Position numbers and translations under genes: made by a program. From NCBI RefSeq assembly GCF_018156225.1, contig NZ_JAGTAR010000023.1, positions 35,972 through 99,971 on the forward strand: 64,000 nt of DNA. Reading direction: 5' to 3'. This stretch comes from Carboxylicivirga sediminis (lineage in GTDB: Bacteria; Bacteroidota; Bacteroidia; Bacteroidales; Marinilabiliaceae). Below the pieces are notes generated by a model. The model was given only the letters and a program-made list of their open reading frames with translations, searched no databases and was not told the origin of the DNA. Shown piece by piece: positions 35,275-44,026 of this stretch. How positions within the stretch are numbered: position 1 is the first letter of the stretch; each line of letters begins with the position of its first letter.

Positions 35275-35772
35275 ATGACGTTCCTGAGTAAAACAATTTT
35301 ATCTCTTCTCGATTGGTTTTATAAGCCGTTTAGCAATTATCTGCCACGGCAAACCTTTAACTATGCGGCTTGTGGCGGTGCTAATACTGTGTTTGATATA
35401 TTGCTTTACTTTATTACCTATAACTACATCCTCGATAAGCATATTGTACATACAGGCATTGTGGCTATCAGTCCGCACATTGCGGCTTTTCTATTTGTAT
35501 TTCCAATAACCTTTACCACTGGATTTCTTTTGTCTAAGTATATCACTTTCACTGAATCAAACTTGCGAGGAAGGGTACAGCTGTTCCGTTACGGACTAAC
35601 GGTTGTTGGCAGCATTCTTTTAAACTACATTTTATTGAAGCTATTTGTTGAAGTGGCTGGTTTATACCCTACTTTGTCAAAGATTTTGACAACGATTATT
35701 GTGGTAGGTTACAGTTACGTTTGTCAAAAGTATTTCACCTTTAAAATTAAGATACATCCCCACGAAAGTTAG
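35275..35772 (+). CDS. GtrA family membrane protein
   Basis: A 165-residue protein with four TM helices. The motif FNYAACGGANTVFDILLYF at 24-42 and the KYITFTES turn after helix 2 are typical of GtrA. GtrA-like proteins help flip undecaprenyl-linked sugars for surface glycosylation. No partner GtrB glucosyltransferase is next to it. The C-terminus QKYFTFKI is also a family mark. Confidence 0.87.
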   Translation: MTFLSKTILSLLDWFYKPFSNYLPRQTFNYAACGGANTVFDILLYFITYNYILDKHIVHTGIVAISPHIAAFLFVFPITFTTGFLLSKYITFTESNLRGRVQLFRYGLTVVGSILLNYILLKLFVEVAGLYPTLSKILTTIIVVGYSYVCQKYFTFKIKIHPHES

Positions 35773-35878
35773 AGGTTGAAGCATAAATATCCCCTTTAAG
35801 ATAAATTAACGAATAATTTCTTCAATTCGTTAAACTTTCTTTCAGCACTGCTGTTTTCATGGAAAAGCAAAATACACC

Positions 35879-37156
35879 ATGGAGAACAACTTCAATCTGC
35901 CCCGTAATAATAAGAAGCGGGTGGTTATCATCGGCGCCGGATTTGGCGGCTTAAAATTGGCCAGAAAGCTAAGCGGCTCACCTTATCAGGTGGTGGTTAT
36001 CGATAAACAAAACTTCCACCAGTTTCAACCCTTATTTTACCAGGTAGCAGCATCGGGCATCGAACCCAGTTCAATTTCGTTTCCGGTAAGGAAGATCTTT
36101 CAGTCGCACAGTAATCTGCATTTCCGCACCACAGAGTTGTTGTCGGTTAATACAGACGAACAGCAAATACAAACCAAAGCTGGTGCGTTGCACTACGATT
36201 ATCTGGTGTTGGCTAATGGCGTTAACACCAATTATTTTGGGTCGGTTAACCTGGAGAAATATAGCTTGCCTATGAAGAGTACTGCCGAAGCCATCAATTT
36301 GCGAAATCGCATCTTATCGTCTTTTGAGCAGGCCAACCTTACTGAAGATACAAATGAACATGCCAAGCTGTTGTCAATTGTGATTGTAGGAGGAGGCCCA
36401 ACCGGAGTGGAGCTGGCTGGTTCTATTGCCGAAATGCGCCGCTATGTGTTACCCAAGGATTATCCGGAACTTGATTTCAGTAAGATGAAGATTATGCTGT
36501 TTGAAGCCGGACCTCGTTTGTTAAATGGCATGTCGGACAGGGCAGGGAAGAAGGCACTGGAGTTCTTAAAGCGCTTAGGTGTTAAAGTGCATTTGGATAC
36601 CCGCATTGATGACTATAATGGGGATAAAATAAGCCTGTCGGATGGCAAAGAGTTGTATACGCGAAACCTGATTTGGACTGCTGGTGTCAGTGGTCGCACT
36701 ACGGAAGGTATTAACGGGGAGTTGTATGTGAGAGGTAACCGCATAGCTGTTGACCGGTATAACCGTTTGCAGGGCTTTAATACTATTTTTGCTATTGGTG
36801 ATGCTTGTTTGTTGCAGGGTGATGAACGATATCCCAATGGTCATCCGCAGGTAGCACAGGTCGCCATTCAGCAGGCGGCCAACCTGGCCCGTAACCTCAC
36901 CAGCCAAAAAGAATGGAAACCTTTCAGGTACACTGATAAGGGTAGTTTGGCCACCATTGGTAGAAATATGGCAGTAGCCGATTTACCGGGATTTCGTTTC
37001 TCCGGGGTATTTGCCTGGATGCTCTGGTTGTTTGTGCACCTGATGGCCATTGTAGGCGTGAAAAATCGCTTCTTTATATTCGTTAACTGGGCGCAGAGCT
37101 ATTTCTCCCGCGACCAGTCATTGCGCATCCTTATTTCGCCCTACAGGAAGAAATAA
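35879..37156 (+). CDS. ndh: Type II NADH dehydrogenase (NDH-2)
   Basis: A 425-residue flavoprotein oxidising NADH and reducing quinone without proton pumping. The FAD site GAGFGGLKLARKL is at 18-30 and the NAD site GGGPTGVELAG at about 165-175. Further marks are LFYQVAASGIEPSSIS, the WTAGVSG strand, FAIGDACLLQ, and HPQVAQVAIQQA, which are characteristic of NDH-2. The C-terminus holds a hydrophobic segment (FAWMLWLFVHLMAIVGVKN) for membrane attachment. It is monocistronic by spacing, followed by a palindromic repeat. Confidence 0.93.
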   Translation: MENNFNLPRNNKKRVVIIGAGFGGLKLARKLSGSPYQVVVIDKQNFHQFQPLFYQVAASGIEPSSISFPVRKIFQSHSNLHFRTTELLSVNTDEQQIQTKAGALHYDYLVLANGVNTNYFGSVNLEKYSLPMKSTAEAINLRNRILSSFEQANLTEDTNEHAKLLSIVIVGGGPTGVELAGSIAEMRRYVLPKDYPELDFSKMKIMLFEAGPRLLNGMSDRAGKKALEFLKRLGVKVHLDTRIDDYNGDKISLSDGKELYTRNLIWTAGVSGRTTEGINGELYVRGNRIAVDRYNRLQGFNTIFAIGDACLLQGDERYPNGHPQVAQVAIQQAANLARNLTSQKEWKPFRYTDKGSLATIGRNMAVADLPGFRFSGVFAWMLWLFVHLMAIVGVKNRFFIFVNWAQSYFSRDQSLRILISPYRKK

Positions 37157-37174
37157 AACCGCGCTGATACAGAT

Positions 37175-37307
37175 ATAATACCAATTGTATTTTAAAATGC
37201 GCCTATAGTCATTTTGCTAATTACAATGGTTAATGCCGATATAACATTAATTGAGATTTATAAACGAAGTGAAATAAGGCTCATTTTAATGTATAATCGG
37301 TATAAAT
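37175..37307. repeat. Palindromic miniature element, copy A
   Basis: About 133 bp with near-inverted ends. The left arm ends AAAATGCGCC (37194-37203) and the right arm begins GGCTCATTTT (37278-37287), nine of ten pairs; the outer arms (TAATACCAATTGTA against TATAATCGGTATAA) pair more loosely. The core contains TAATGCCGATA and CGAAGTGAAATAAGG, related to the two other copies in this window. It fills most of the 216-bp gap between ndh and porQ. Looks like a MITE/REP-type element; no transposase is present. Confidence 0.65.
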
Positions 37308-37372
37308 TAAGTTTTGGCGCTTTTATTGATAGTTGTCGGTTGTCAGCAGCCGGCAGCTTTTTTTGCTTGTAA

Positions 37373-38404
37373 TTAGCGGCGGAAGTTGCCCAGGTTGGTT
37401 GAAATGCTAAAATGATTGCTTGAACCAGCCAGGTGATAGCGGGCAGAGCCATAGGCAAAGTGGAATTTATATACCCGAAAGCCAAAGCCCCACGAAAAAC
37501 CGGTTGTCGACATTTTCTCATTAATGCCCAGCTCTTGCCGGCGGCGGTGGTTGTAGCCAACGGCCACATAAAAATTATCTGATGGCACCAGTTCAACTCC
37601 CACAACCATGTGACGCATCAGCTGGTCAAATGCATTCCCGTCATTACCCTCGCCTTCAATGATATCGCCATTGCCATCACTTACTTTGTATTTCATGTTC
37701 CAGTCGAATAAATCCTGCGCTGTCAGTGAAAAGCGAAAGGGCGCATGAGCCAGTTTTTTACTGATACCTATCTGCAGGTCGGTTGGCAGAGGTTCGTAAA
37801 TATCGTTGTATGTGGTTATTTGCGAACCAATGTTTTTTAAGGTGAGTCCGGCCGAGAAAAGCCCGTCAGTAGACGAGTAGAGCACACCTAAATCAGCCGC
37901 CAAGCCAAATGAATTATATTGCTCCAGGTTGGAGATAATTGGTTTTAAAGAAATACCTGCCATCAATCTGGGTGACAAGGCTTTTGAATAGCTTAAGTTA
38001 ATGGCATACTCAGCAGCAGAGAACGTCCCTTGTAGATTGCCATCAATATCGGCCCGGTCAAAGGTGCCATAATTAATGGCATGAACACTAATGCCAAAGG
38101 TCCCAACACTTTCGATGTGATGTGCATAGCCTGCATAGGTCATTTTTATATCCGCCACATAAGGCACATAGTTAAACGTTAGCGACTGATGCAGTTCACT
38201 GGAAAGGTTGGCCGGATTATGGAATACCAGGCTGACATCATCAAGGCTCATGCCTACCTGGTTGCCCCCCAAAGCACCAACTCTGGCCGAATTGGTTAGG
38301 TTCAAAAAGTCATAGGTGTTGCTACCGGCTTGCTGGGCATTGGCAGATGAATGGTTTGCCAATAGTACAATGGCAGCAATTAGTATGACTGATAGTGTTT
38401 TCAT
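37373..38404 (-). CDS. porQ: Type IX secretion system protein PorQ
   Basis: A 343-residue outer-membrane protein with a signal peptide (ILIAAIVLLANHSSANAQQ). The mature start YDFLNLTNSARVGALGGNQVG is the typical PorV/PorQ-family opening, and the rest consists of beta strands of a FadL-like barrel. PorQ is part of the shuttle complex that attaches T9SS cargo to the surface with PorU, PorV and PorZ. None of these is in the window. It has its own -7 box 17 bases upstream. Distinction from PorV rests on length and the ALGG segment. Confidence 0.87.
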   Translation of the reverse strand: MKTLSVILIAAIVLLANHSSANAQQAGSNTYDFLNLTNSARVGALGGNQVGMSLDDVSLVFHNPANLSSELHQSLTFNYVPYVADIKMTYAGYAHHIESVGTFGISVHAINYGTFDRADIDGNLQGTFSAAEYAINLSYSKALSPRLMAGISLKPIISNLEQYNSFGLAADLGVLYSSTDGLFSAGLTLKNIGSQITTYNDIYEPLPTDLQIGISKKLAHAPFRFSLTAQDLFDWNMKYKVSDGNGDIIEGEGNDGNAFDQLMRHMVVGVELVPSDNFYVAVGYNHRRRQELGINEKMSTTGFSWGFGFRVYKFHFAYGSARYHLAGSSNHFSISTNLGNFRR

Positions 38405-38420
38405 TGTAAGTTCTAAACGG

Positions 38421-38428
38421 CAAAAATA
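38421..38428 (-). promoter_or_regulatory. Bacteroidota -7 box TATTTTTG before porQ
   Basis: Full TAnnTTTG match on the minus strand, 16 bases from the porQ ATG. Confidence 0.6.
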
Positions 38429-38451
38429 TCAAAATAGTGTCCTAATCCCAA

Positions 38452-38946
38452 TCATTTATCAAATATCGGTTTCAGGCCTTCAACCACATCAAATACTGCC
38501 GGGCAGATGAAGGTATTCTTATAGGTTAAGCCGGTTATCTGGTAGAAACGTTTACGATCGGTATGTGGGTATTCGCGGCAGGCCCTTGGACGCGATTCAT
38601 ACACCATGCAATAATTATCAGGCATTAAAAAAGGGCAGGGTGTTTCGCGAAATACATAATCACCATCATCGTCCAGCAACAGGTATTGCGCAATCACTTC
38701 TTTAGGTTTCATTTTGAGGTGATTGGCTAATCGATCAATGTCGCGGTCAATGACAATGGGGCTGATGGATTTACAGCAATTGGCACACAGCAAACAATCG
38801 GTGTACTCAAACACTTCATGATGCAGACGCTGTGATTCATCGTCCAGACTTTTTGGACGCTTCTTCTTGAGTTTTGTCAAAAATGCCTTGTTTTCTTTCG
38901 CCTTATTTCGGGCCTCCTGGTCTAATTTCTTTGGGTCAAAATCCAC
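38452..38946 (-). CDS. YkgJ-family cysteine-cluster protein
   Basis: A 164-residue protein, the third YkgJ member in the window. It shows CLLCANCC at about 51-58, CPFLMPDNYCMVY, ACREYPH, and a further Cys in FICPAVFD. The basic N-terminus (KKLDQEARNKAKENK) precedes the cluster. Its start overlaps the 3' end of the EamA transporter gene by 11 bp, so the two are cotranscribed. The function is unknown. Confidence 0.86.
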   Translation of the reverse strand: MDFDPKKLDQEARNKAKENKAFLTKLKKKRPKSLDDESQRLHHEVFEYTDCLLCANCCKSISPIVIDRDIDRLANHLKMKPKEVIAQYLLLDDDGDYVFRETPCPFLMPDNYCMVYESRPRACREYPHTDRKRFYQITGLTYKNTFICPAVFDVVEGLKPIFDK

Positions 38947-39826
38947 GTCTGCGCAGTTTTAACTGTGAAACAAATACACCGCCAATCACCAATAAAATCC
39001 CTATCATCATCTGAAAGGTTATCACTTCGCCTAAAATAATCCAGGCCAGAATAGCTGTAAATACCGGTATCATATTCACAAATACGTTGGCTTTGGTGAT
39101 GCCAATGATACGCATGCCATGCGTGAAGAAGATAAATGCCAGTGACGAGGCAACAACGGCCAGCATAACAACTGCATAGATGGACTCCATGGTTAATGGT
39201 TTAGCATCTAGCACCGGCAGGTCATATATCAAAAATAAAGGCAGGAAATAAAGCAGTCCTATGGCATTTTGGTAGGTAATGATACTAACTGCGTTATAGT
39301 TACCAGGTACCTTCTTAAGTACCACAGAATAGCCTAAAGCAGCAAAAACAGCCAAAAAAACCAACATTATACCTTTAAGTGGCGCTGCCAATGAAAAGTC
39401 ACCTTTGAAGATAAGTAGTAATACCCCTGCAAACGACACAATTATACCAAGTATATTGGCCCAGCTGATGCGGCTTTTAAAAAAGAGTCTATCGGTAATA
39501 GGGGCAAAAAGCGGGATGGTTGAAACGATAACAGCACCAACTGTTGAGGATACCAGTTCAAGGCCGAAACTTTCGCCCATGAAGTAGAGAAAGGGCTCAA
39601 AAAAGGCCAGTAGCAGAAACCATTTGAGGTCGGCTTTGCGCATGCTGACAAGCTGTCCTAACAGCTTTAAGATGATGGCAAGCAGCCCGGCGCTGATGAC
39701 TAAGCGCATCACAACAATGGTGAGCGGATTGAATGAGATAAATGCCTGCTTGATCCAAACAAATGAAAAAGCCCAGCAAATCATCGATAAGATTAAACTA
39801 CCCAGTACTTTATAGCGTTCAAACAT
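38936..39826 (-). CDS. EamA/DMT-family transporter
   Basis: A 296-residue membrane protein with ten TM helices and two EamA repeats. Marks include MICWAFSFVWIKQAF in the first helix, VVSTIPLFAPITDRLFF at the end of repeat 1 and MIPVFTAILAWIILGEVI near the end of repeat 2. The frame extends to TTG 39850, but that lies in the TACCTTTG promoter box, so ATG 39826 (MFERYKVLG) is the start. It exports or imports small metabolites; the substrate is unknown. It overlaps the downstream YkgJ gene by 11 bp. Confidence 0.9.
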   Translation of the reverse strand: MFERYKVLGSLILSMICWAFSFVWIKQAFISFNPLTIVVMRLVISAGLLAIILKLLGQLVSMRKADLKWFLLLAFFEPFLYFMGESFGLELVSSTVGAVIVSTIPLFAPITDRLFFKSRISWANILGIIVSFAGVLLLIFKGDFSLAAPLKGIMLVFLAVFAALGYSVVLKKVPGNYNAVSIITYQNAIGLLYFLPLFLIYDLPVLDAKPLTMESIYAVVMLAVVASSLAFIFFTHGMRIIGITKANVFVNMIPVFTAILAWIILGEVITFQMMIGILLVIGGVFVSQLKLRRRGF

Positions 39827-39847
39827 GGCACGATTTTTTGGTGAGCG

Positions 39848-39855
39848 CAAAGGTA
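39848..39855 (-). promoter_or_regulatory. Bacteroidota -7 box TACCTTTG before the EamA gene
   Basis: Full TAnnTTTG match on the minus strand, 21 bases before the ATG at 39826. It overlaps the apparent TTG start of the longer frame. Confidence 0.62.
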
Positions 39856-39895
39856 GAAAAAAGCATCTCAGTAATTGCTGTCGGGTATCAGGTTT

Positions 39896-40471
39896 TTAGG
39901 GTTTAACGATTATCTGGTACTTACGCAATAAACCAATGAGTTGATCCGCTGAAAAGCTGGCTTTGGTGATGGTATTCACTTCCGGATCGATGGTGAAATG
40001 ATAAGAATCTGACAGATCAACTTTGGTGAGGTTGGTACGGTCGAAGAGTGCATTGCTGAAATCACATTGCTCAAACCTGGCTTTCTGCAAGTCTGCCTCT
40101 GCAAAATCTACTTCGTGCAGCTGGCAGTTGATGAAACTGCAGCCCTTTAGCTTACGTCTGTAAAACGAGGCCAGACGAAGCTGACAGCTATTGAAAGAGG
40201 CCGTGAAAAACAGTTCGTTACTTTCATTAAACTGCAGCCCAAGCAGCTTACAGCTTTTAAACTGCACATCCCTAAATACCGTATGCCTGATATTGGCATT
40301 GCTGAGGTCGCAGTTAATAAACTGGCAGTCGATAAAGCTAAATTCACGCAGATCGACTTCGGTAAAGATACAGTTGGTAAACAGACAGTTCTCATATTCA
40401 CCTTTATCTAACTCTTGCTGAGTATAGTCAATGGAGCTAAAATCGTTGTCCTCAAAATAGGGTTTAATCAT
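39896..40471 (-). CDS. Pentapeptide-repeat protein
   Basis: A 191-residue protein built of pentapeptide repeats A(D/N)LxX from about residue 20 to 155: runs such as CLFTN-CIFTE-VDLRE-FSFID-CQFIN-CDLSN-ANIRH. A non-repeat tail (TITKASFSADQLIGLLRKY) follows. Such proteins fold as right-handed quadrilateral helices; Qnr and MfpA mimic DNA and shield gyrase, but most have unknown roles. It starts 3 bp after the restriction enzyme stop and is probably cotranscribed with the R-M pair. The direct link to R-M is inference. Confidence 0.88.
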   Translation of the reverse strand: MIKPYFEDNDFSSIDYTQQELDKGEYENCLFTNCIFTEVDLREFSFIDCQFINCDLSNANIRHTVFRDVQFKSCKLLGLQFNESNELFFTASFNSCQLRLASFYRRKLKGCSFINCQLHEVDFAEADLQKARFEQCDFSNALFDRTNLTKVDLSDSYHFTIDPEVNTITKASFSADQLIGLLRKYQIIVKP

Positions 40472-40474
40472 AGC

Positions 40475-41758
40475 TTAGCTTTTAATCTGTTCAAGCATCC
40501 AATTTACCCATTGGGCAATGGTGGAGGCTCTGCGATAGTAGGTCGCTTCCGAGTTGATATTATAGAGTTGTGACGATTGCATGATGCTGACAATTTCATC
40601 CTTACCAGGCATTTCATGCTGAAGCAGGTATGCTTTGAACACTTCTTTAAATACAGTATGCGATAAAATCAGTTCAATAAACTGACGGGTTCGCCGGACG
40701 ATGGGTGCTTCAAAGAGCTTTTCACCTGTTGCTGTTAAGAAAAACTCAACATCTCCGTTGATTTTCTGCTTACCAATTACGTCCAGGTACCTTCCGGCAT
40801 CGGTGTAATAATTGGTCTGTCGTGCATCAAAAGCGTAATTGTCTGTTATAAAAGTTCGCTTGAGTGAGCCATGGATATGCAGAAGTTCACACAGGTTGAT
40901 AAGTCGCTCAAAGGAATTAGCCTGTGGGAATGGAACAGAAGGCTCTATCACGCACGGGTTATTTCTGATTATATTCCTGATGCTTTCAATGTCGATAGCC
41001 TCACCCGTAAAGGCATATCTTTTCTCTTTTACCTGTCGAATGGAATTATAGTCATCTGCCTTATCAAAGGTGTATTCGCGCAGGTGAAAGATGCCATTAG
41101 TATAGGTCAAAAAGATGGGGTGAATAGGCTTTCGTGATTGGCCCGACCAAAGGCGAAATGGGTAATATAGCTGACGAACCAGGAAATCATCAGACAGTAC
41201 GTTTTTGGCTTCGATGAGGTAAATGGCATCTTTACCTTCGTAGCCGGCATCAATTTCAAGCTGTGCATTATTAACAGTCATGCTAATGCTGCCCGATGTT
41301 GTTGATATGTTAAAGTTAAACACTGATGAGCCCATACGACCATTGATAGTGGGGTAGAGCTGTGTTTCGCCGGTAAAATCAGACAGTATGCCGGCAATAA
41401 ATGCACAATTGATAGCAGTTGATTCACTTGTGATGTTGTTGTAGTCGATGCTTTCTATATGGTGCGGAAAGGCTACGTTGACAATGGGCGGATGATGGCC
41501 TTTGAACTGATGAAATATTGTGAAATCGGAGATGATATATGTACCGCGAGAGTTGGGCAGGATACCCAGTTGGTGCTTTTTAAAAATTTCCGGCAGTTGT
41601 GATGAGTAGTCAAATTTGGTCATTAACCGGGCTTCACGATAACGGTTAATAACTGATGAACTTATCTCAAAATAACCCGCTTGCTTAATATGCTGAACAA
41701 TATCCAGTTCATGAAAAAGGCTGTTCCAGGCCTGGTCGTTTTTTGAGAGACTACTCAT
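40475..41758 (-). CDS. Predicted type II restriction endonuclease (PD-(D/E)XK)
   Basis: A 427-residue protein. The N-terminal third (about 15-70) looks like a winged helix (VINRYREARLMTKFD). The middle holds a PD-(D/E)XK core: D170 in LEIDAGYEG, then E183-A-K185 in IYLIEAKN. The C-terminal helical part (about 280-427) resembles the DUF6996/DUF6997 type restriction enzymes. It overlaps the Dam-type methyltransferase gene by 8 bp, which is the strongest evidence that it is the cognate endonuclease. The recognition sequence cannot be read from the protein. Confidence 0.8.
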   Translation of the reverse strand: MSSLSKNDQAWNSLFHELDIVQHIKQAGYFEISSSVINRYREARLMTKFDYSSQLPEIFKKHQLGILPNSRGTYIISDFTIFHQFKGHHPPIVNVAFPHHIESIDYNNITSESTAINCAFIAGILSDFTGETQLYPTINGRMGSSVFNFNISTTSGSISMTVNNAQLEIDAGYEGKDAIYLIEAKNVLSDDFLVRQLYYPFRLWSGQSRKPIHPIFLTYTNGIFHLREYTFDKADDYNSIRQVKEKRYAFTGEAIDIESIRNIIRNNPCVIEPSVPFPQANSFERLINLCELLHIHGSLKRTFITDNYAFDARQTNYYTDAGRYLDVIGKQKINGDVEFFLTATGEKLFEAPIVRRTRQFIELILSHTVFKEVFKAYLLQHEMPGKDEIVSIMQSSQLYNINSEATYYRRASTIAQWVNWMLEQIKS

Positions 41759-42584
41759 AGTTGCGTATCAGTACTTCATCTATGGCACCACGCTTTAAGG
41801 CATTGGAGTTAATGGCCCGTGTTGCCTTAACAATTTGTATATCATAGTCTTTGTAGAGCTCATGAATGACAGGTGTTGATGAGTTGGATAGCAGAAATTT
41901 AACACCTCTGTTATGCAGTTGGTGACACACGTTACGCAGGCGTTCCTGTTCGGCCAGGTCAAAACCACCTTTTACATAGCCAGTAAAGTTAGCACTTTGT
42001 GATACCGGTACATACGGCGGATCAAAATACACGAAATCATCCTTCTGTGCCGATTCAACCGCCTTCTCAAAATCGCCGTTTAATATGGTAATATCATTGG
42101 CGTTTAGAAACTCACTCACTGCTCTTATGGTCACATCATTAACAATGTTGGGATTCTTATACCGGCCAAAGGGTGCATTAAATTCTCCGGCACTATTAAC
42201 ACGGTATAGCCCATTGTAGCAGGTCTTGTTAAGGTAGATGATGCGCGATGCTTTTTTGATATCTGAGAGTCTGGCAAAAGACACCTGACGATCCAGCGCT
42301 CTCACTTCGTAAAAGTAGTCCGACTCGTTTTTATGCCTTTTCAGGTCTTTGATTAATGCTTCGGGATGGTTTTTAATCACCTTGTAAACATTAATCAACT
42401 CCGGATTAAAATCATTGATAACAGCTTTGCCAGGCTGAATGTTAAACAGCACAGCACCGCCACCCACAAAGGCTTCGTAATAGCAGTTGTAGTGCCGGGG
42501 CAGAAGTTGATTAATAGCCGGTATCAGCTGGCGTTTGCCACCAACCCATTTCAAAAAAGGTGCTATTAAACTGTTCTTCTCCAT
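41751..42584 (-). CDS. D12-class (Dam-type) N6-adenine DNA methyltransferase
   Basis: A 277-residue methyltransferase. SAM motif I is FVGGGAVLF at 39-47, preceded by the family start APFLKWVGGKRQL (8-20); the catalytic DPPY is at 188-191. This is the alpha-class order used by Dam, DpnM and relatives. The length is normal. It is the first gene of a three-gene minus-strand unit: methyltransferase, endonuclease, pentapeptide protein. GATC is plausible by family but other sites occur, and GATC is common in the window. A TTACTTTG near-match to the -7 box lies about 22 bp upstream. Confidence 0.93.
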   Translation of the reverse strand: MEKNSLIAPFLKWVGGKRQLIPAINQLLPRHYNCYYEAFVGGGAVLFNIQPGKAVINDFNPELINVYKVIKNHPEALIKDLKRHKNESDYFYEVRALDRQVSFARLSDIKKASRIIYLNKTCYNGLYRVNSAGEFNAPFGRYKNPNIVNDVTIRAVSEFLNANDITILNGDFEKAVESAQKDDFVYFDPPYVPVSQSANFTGYVKGGFDLAEQERLRNVCHQLHNRGVKFLLSNSSTPVIHELYKDYDIQIVKATRAINSNALKRGAIDEVLIRNYE

Positions 42585-42658
42585 CTGCTATTCTTATTTC
42601 TGATGCAAAGTAACAAAAAATGACTTTCTATTCTTGTTCTGTTGGTAACTAATAAGGA

Positions 42659-42692
42659 CGAAAAAAGCAGAACCTCTTATGAAGTTCTGCTT
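42659..42692 (-). terminator. Intrinsic terminator of kamA
   Basis: Perfect 9-bp stem AAGCAGAAC/GTTCTGCTT (42665-42673, 42684-42692) with a 10-base loop; on the minus strand it runs into TTTTTTCG. It separates kamA from the R-M unit. Confidence 0.85.
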
Positions 42693-42715
42693 GTCTTTTA
42701 TTTTGAAAGATATGT

Positions 42716-44026
42716 CTATTTTAAGAACATATCTGAAAACTCCTGCTCAAAGAAAAACTCTTCTGCACCAAAAGCTGGCTGTAAATCATCCATCCACTTG
42801 GCTTTAGGATCGTACTTAGCAAAGAATGGGCGTGCTACCCAGTTGCTGTCGCGTCCCTGGATAAACTCAAGTGTGTAAACTTTTTCACCTTTTATTTCTG
42901 ATACGCCTACAATGCGAACTTTTCCCGGAGTACATGACATGCTAGGTCCGCGCACGGTTCGGCAAATGCCACTTACTTTCTGGTAGGCTTGCTGAAAGAT
43001 TTTCCAGGCATCGGCTAATGATACACCAAAGTACTTCTGAGCGCCTGTATCACGTGCAATAAACATGTAATAAGGAATCAGGCCCAGACTCACCTGCATT
43101 TGCCACATGGTGGACCAAATCTCAGGTTTGGCATTGATATTATTTAATAACGGCGATTGTGTACGTATTTGTGCACCGGTAGCGCGTATCTTTTTAATGG
43201 CGGCCTGCACTGCTTCAGTTTCTAACTCGCGGTAGTGGTTAAAGTGTGCCATAAAGGCTAAAGACATGCCTGCGTCAGTTACTTTCTTAAAAGCATTCAG
43301 TACTTCATCGGCATCGCTGTCAGTCAGGTAGCGGTATGGCCAGAAACCTAATGTTTTTGAACCGATACGGATATTTTTTAGGTGAGGAATATTGGCCTCC
43401 ACCAAGGCACTTAAATAAGCATCCAGCATTTGACCCTTCATCACCATTGGATCACCCCCTGTTATTAACAAATCAGTAATCTCAGGATGCTGTCTCAGGT
43501 ATTCAATAACGTAATCAATCTCCTTCATGGCGAATTTCATCTCGTCCATGTTGGTAAATTGAGGCCAGCGGAAACAGAAAGTACAATAGGCGTGGCAGGT
43601 TTGTCCCTGGGCAGGGAAAAACAGCATGGTTTCATCATATTTATGCTGAACACCTGTCAGTTTAACACCATTGAGTTCCGGCACATTGTATTCCATTTGT
43701 CCGGCAGGATGGGGATTCAGTTTTTCACGAATTTTGTTAGCTTCTGTTTTTATGGTTGCTTTATCGGCACCACTCTTCAGCACTTTTGCCATGTGATTGA
43801 AGTCTTCCTCTTCAAGCATGCCTTTCTGAGGGAAGTTCAAAATGAATATTGGGTCTTCTTTATAATTATCCCAATCTATTAATTCATTAACAACATAGCT
43901 GTTAGTTTTAAAGGGTAAAACAGTTCCTACCACTTCAATGCTAAAGATGTCCTCCTCCGAAAGTCTTTCGATTTGTGGAATTTGTCGATAATTGTGCAGC
44001 GCATAAATTTGATACTTCATAGGCAT
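42716..44026 (-). CDS. kamA: KamA-family radical SAM aminomutase (lysine 2,3-aminomutase type)
   Basis: A 436-residue radical SAM enzyme. The cluster motif is Cys144-x3-Cys148-x2-Cys151 (CHAYCTFC), followed by the SAM-binding GGDPMV and later QSPLLNNIN. The family interconverts alpha- and beta-lysine with PLP; the PLP lysine is expected in the C-terminal part (around GPSMSCTPGKVRI). It lacks the exact C-terminus of clostridial KamA, so another amino acid substrate is possible. A second ATG two codons downstream could be used. Its leader and upstream palindrome are listed separately. Confidence 0.87.
   Translation of the reverse strand: MPMKYQIYALHNYRQIPQIERLSEEDIFSIEVVGTVLPFKTNSYVVNELIDWDNYKEDPIFILNFPQKGMLEEEDFNHMAKVLKSGADKATIKTEANKIREKLNPHPAGQMEYNVPELNGVKLTGVQHKYDETMLFFPAQGQTCHAYCTFCFRWPQFTNMDEMKFAMKEIDYVIEYLRQHPEITDLLITGGDPMVMKGQMLDAYLSALVEANIPHLKNIRIGSKTLGFWPYRYLTDSDADEVLNAFKKVTDAGMSLAFMAHFNHYRELETEAVQAAIKKIRATGAQIRTQSPLLNNINAKPEIWSTMWQMQVSLGLIPYYMFIARDTGAQKYFGVSLADAWKIFQQAYQKVSGICRTVRGPSMSCTPGKVRIVGVSEIKGEKVYTLEFIQGRDSNWVARPFFAKYDPKAKWMDDLQPAFGAEEFFFEQEFSDMFLK

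Noticed and set aside
40475..42584. GATC as the restriction site
   Set aside because: Dam-type methyltransferases often target GATC, but the protein sequence does not fix the site and GATC is frequent in the window, so no claim is made.
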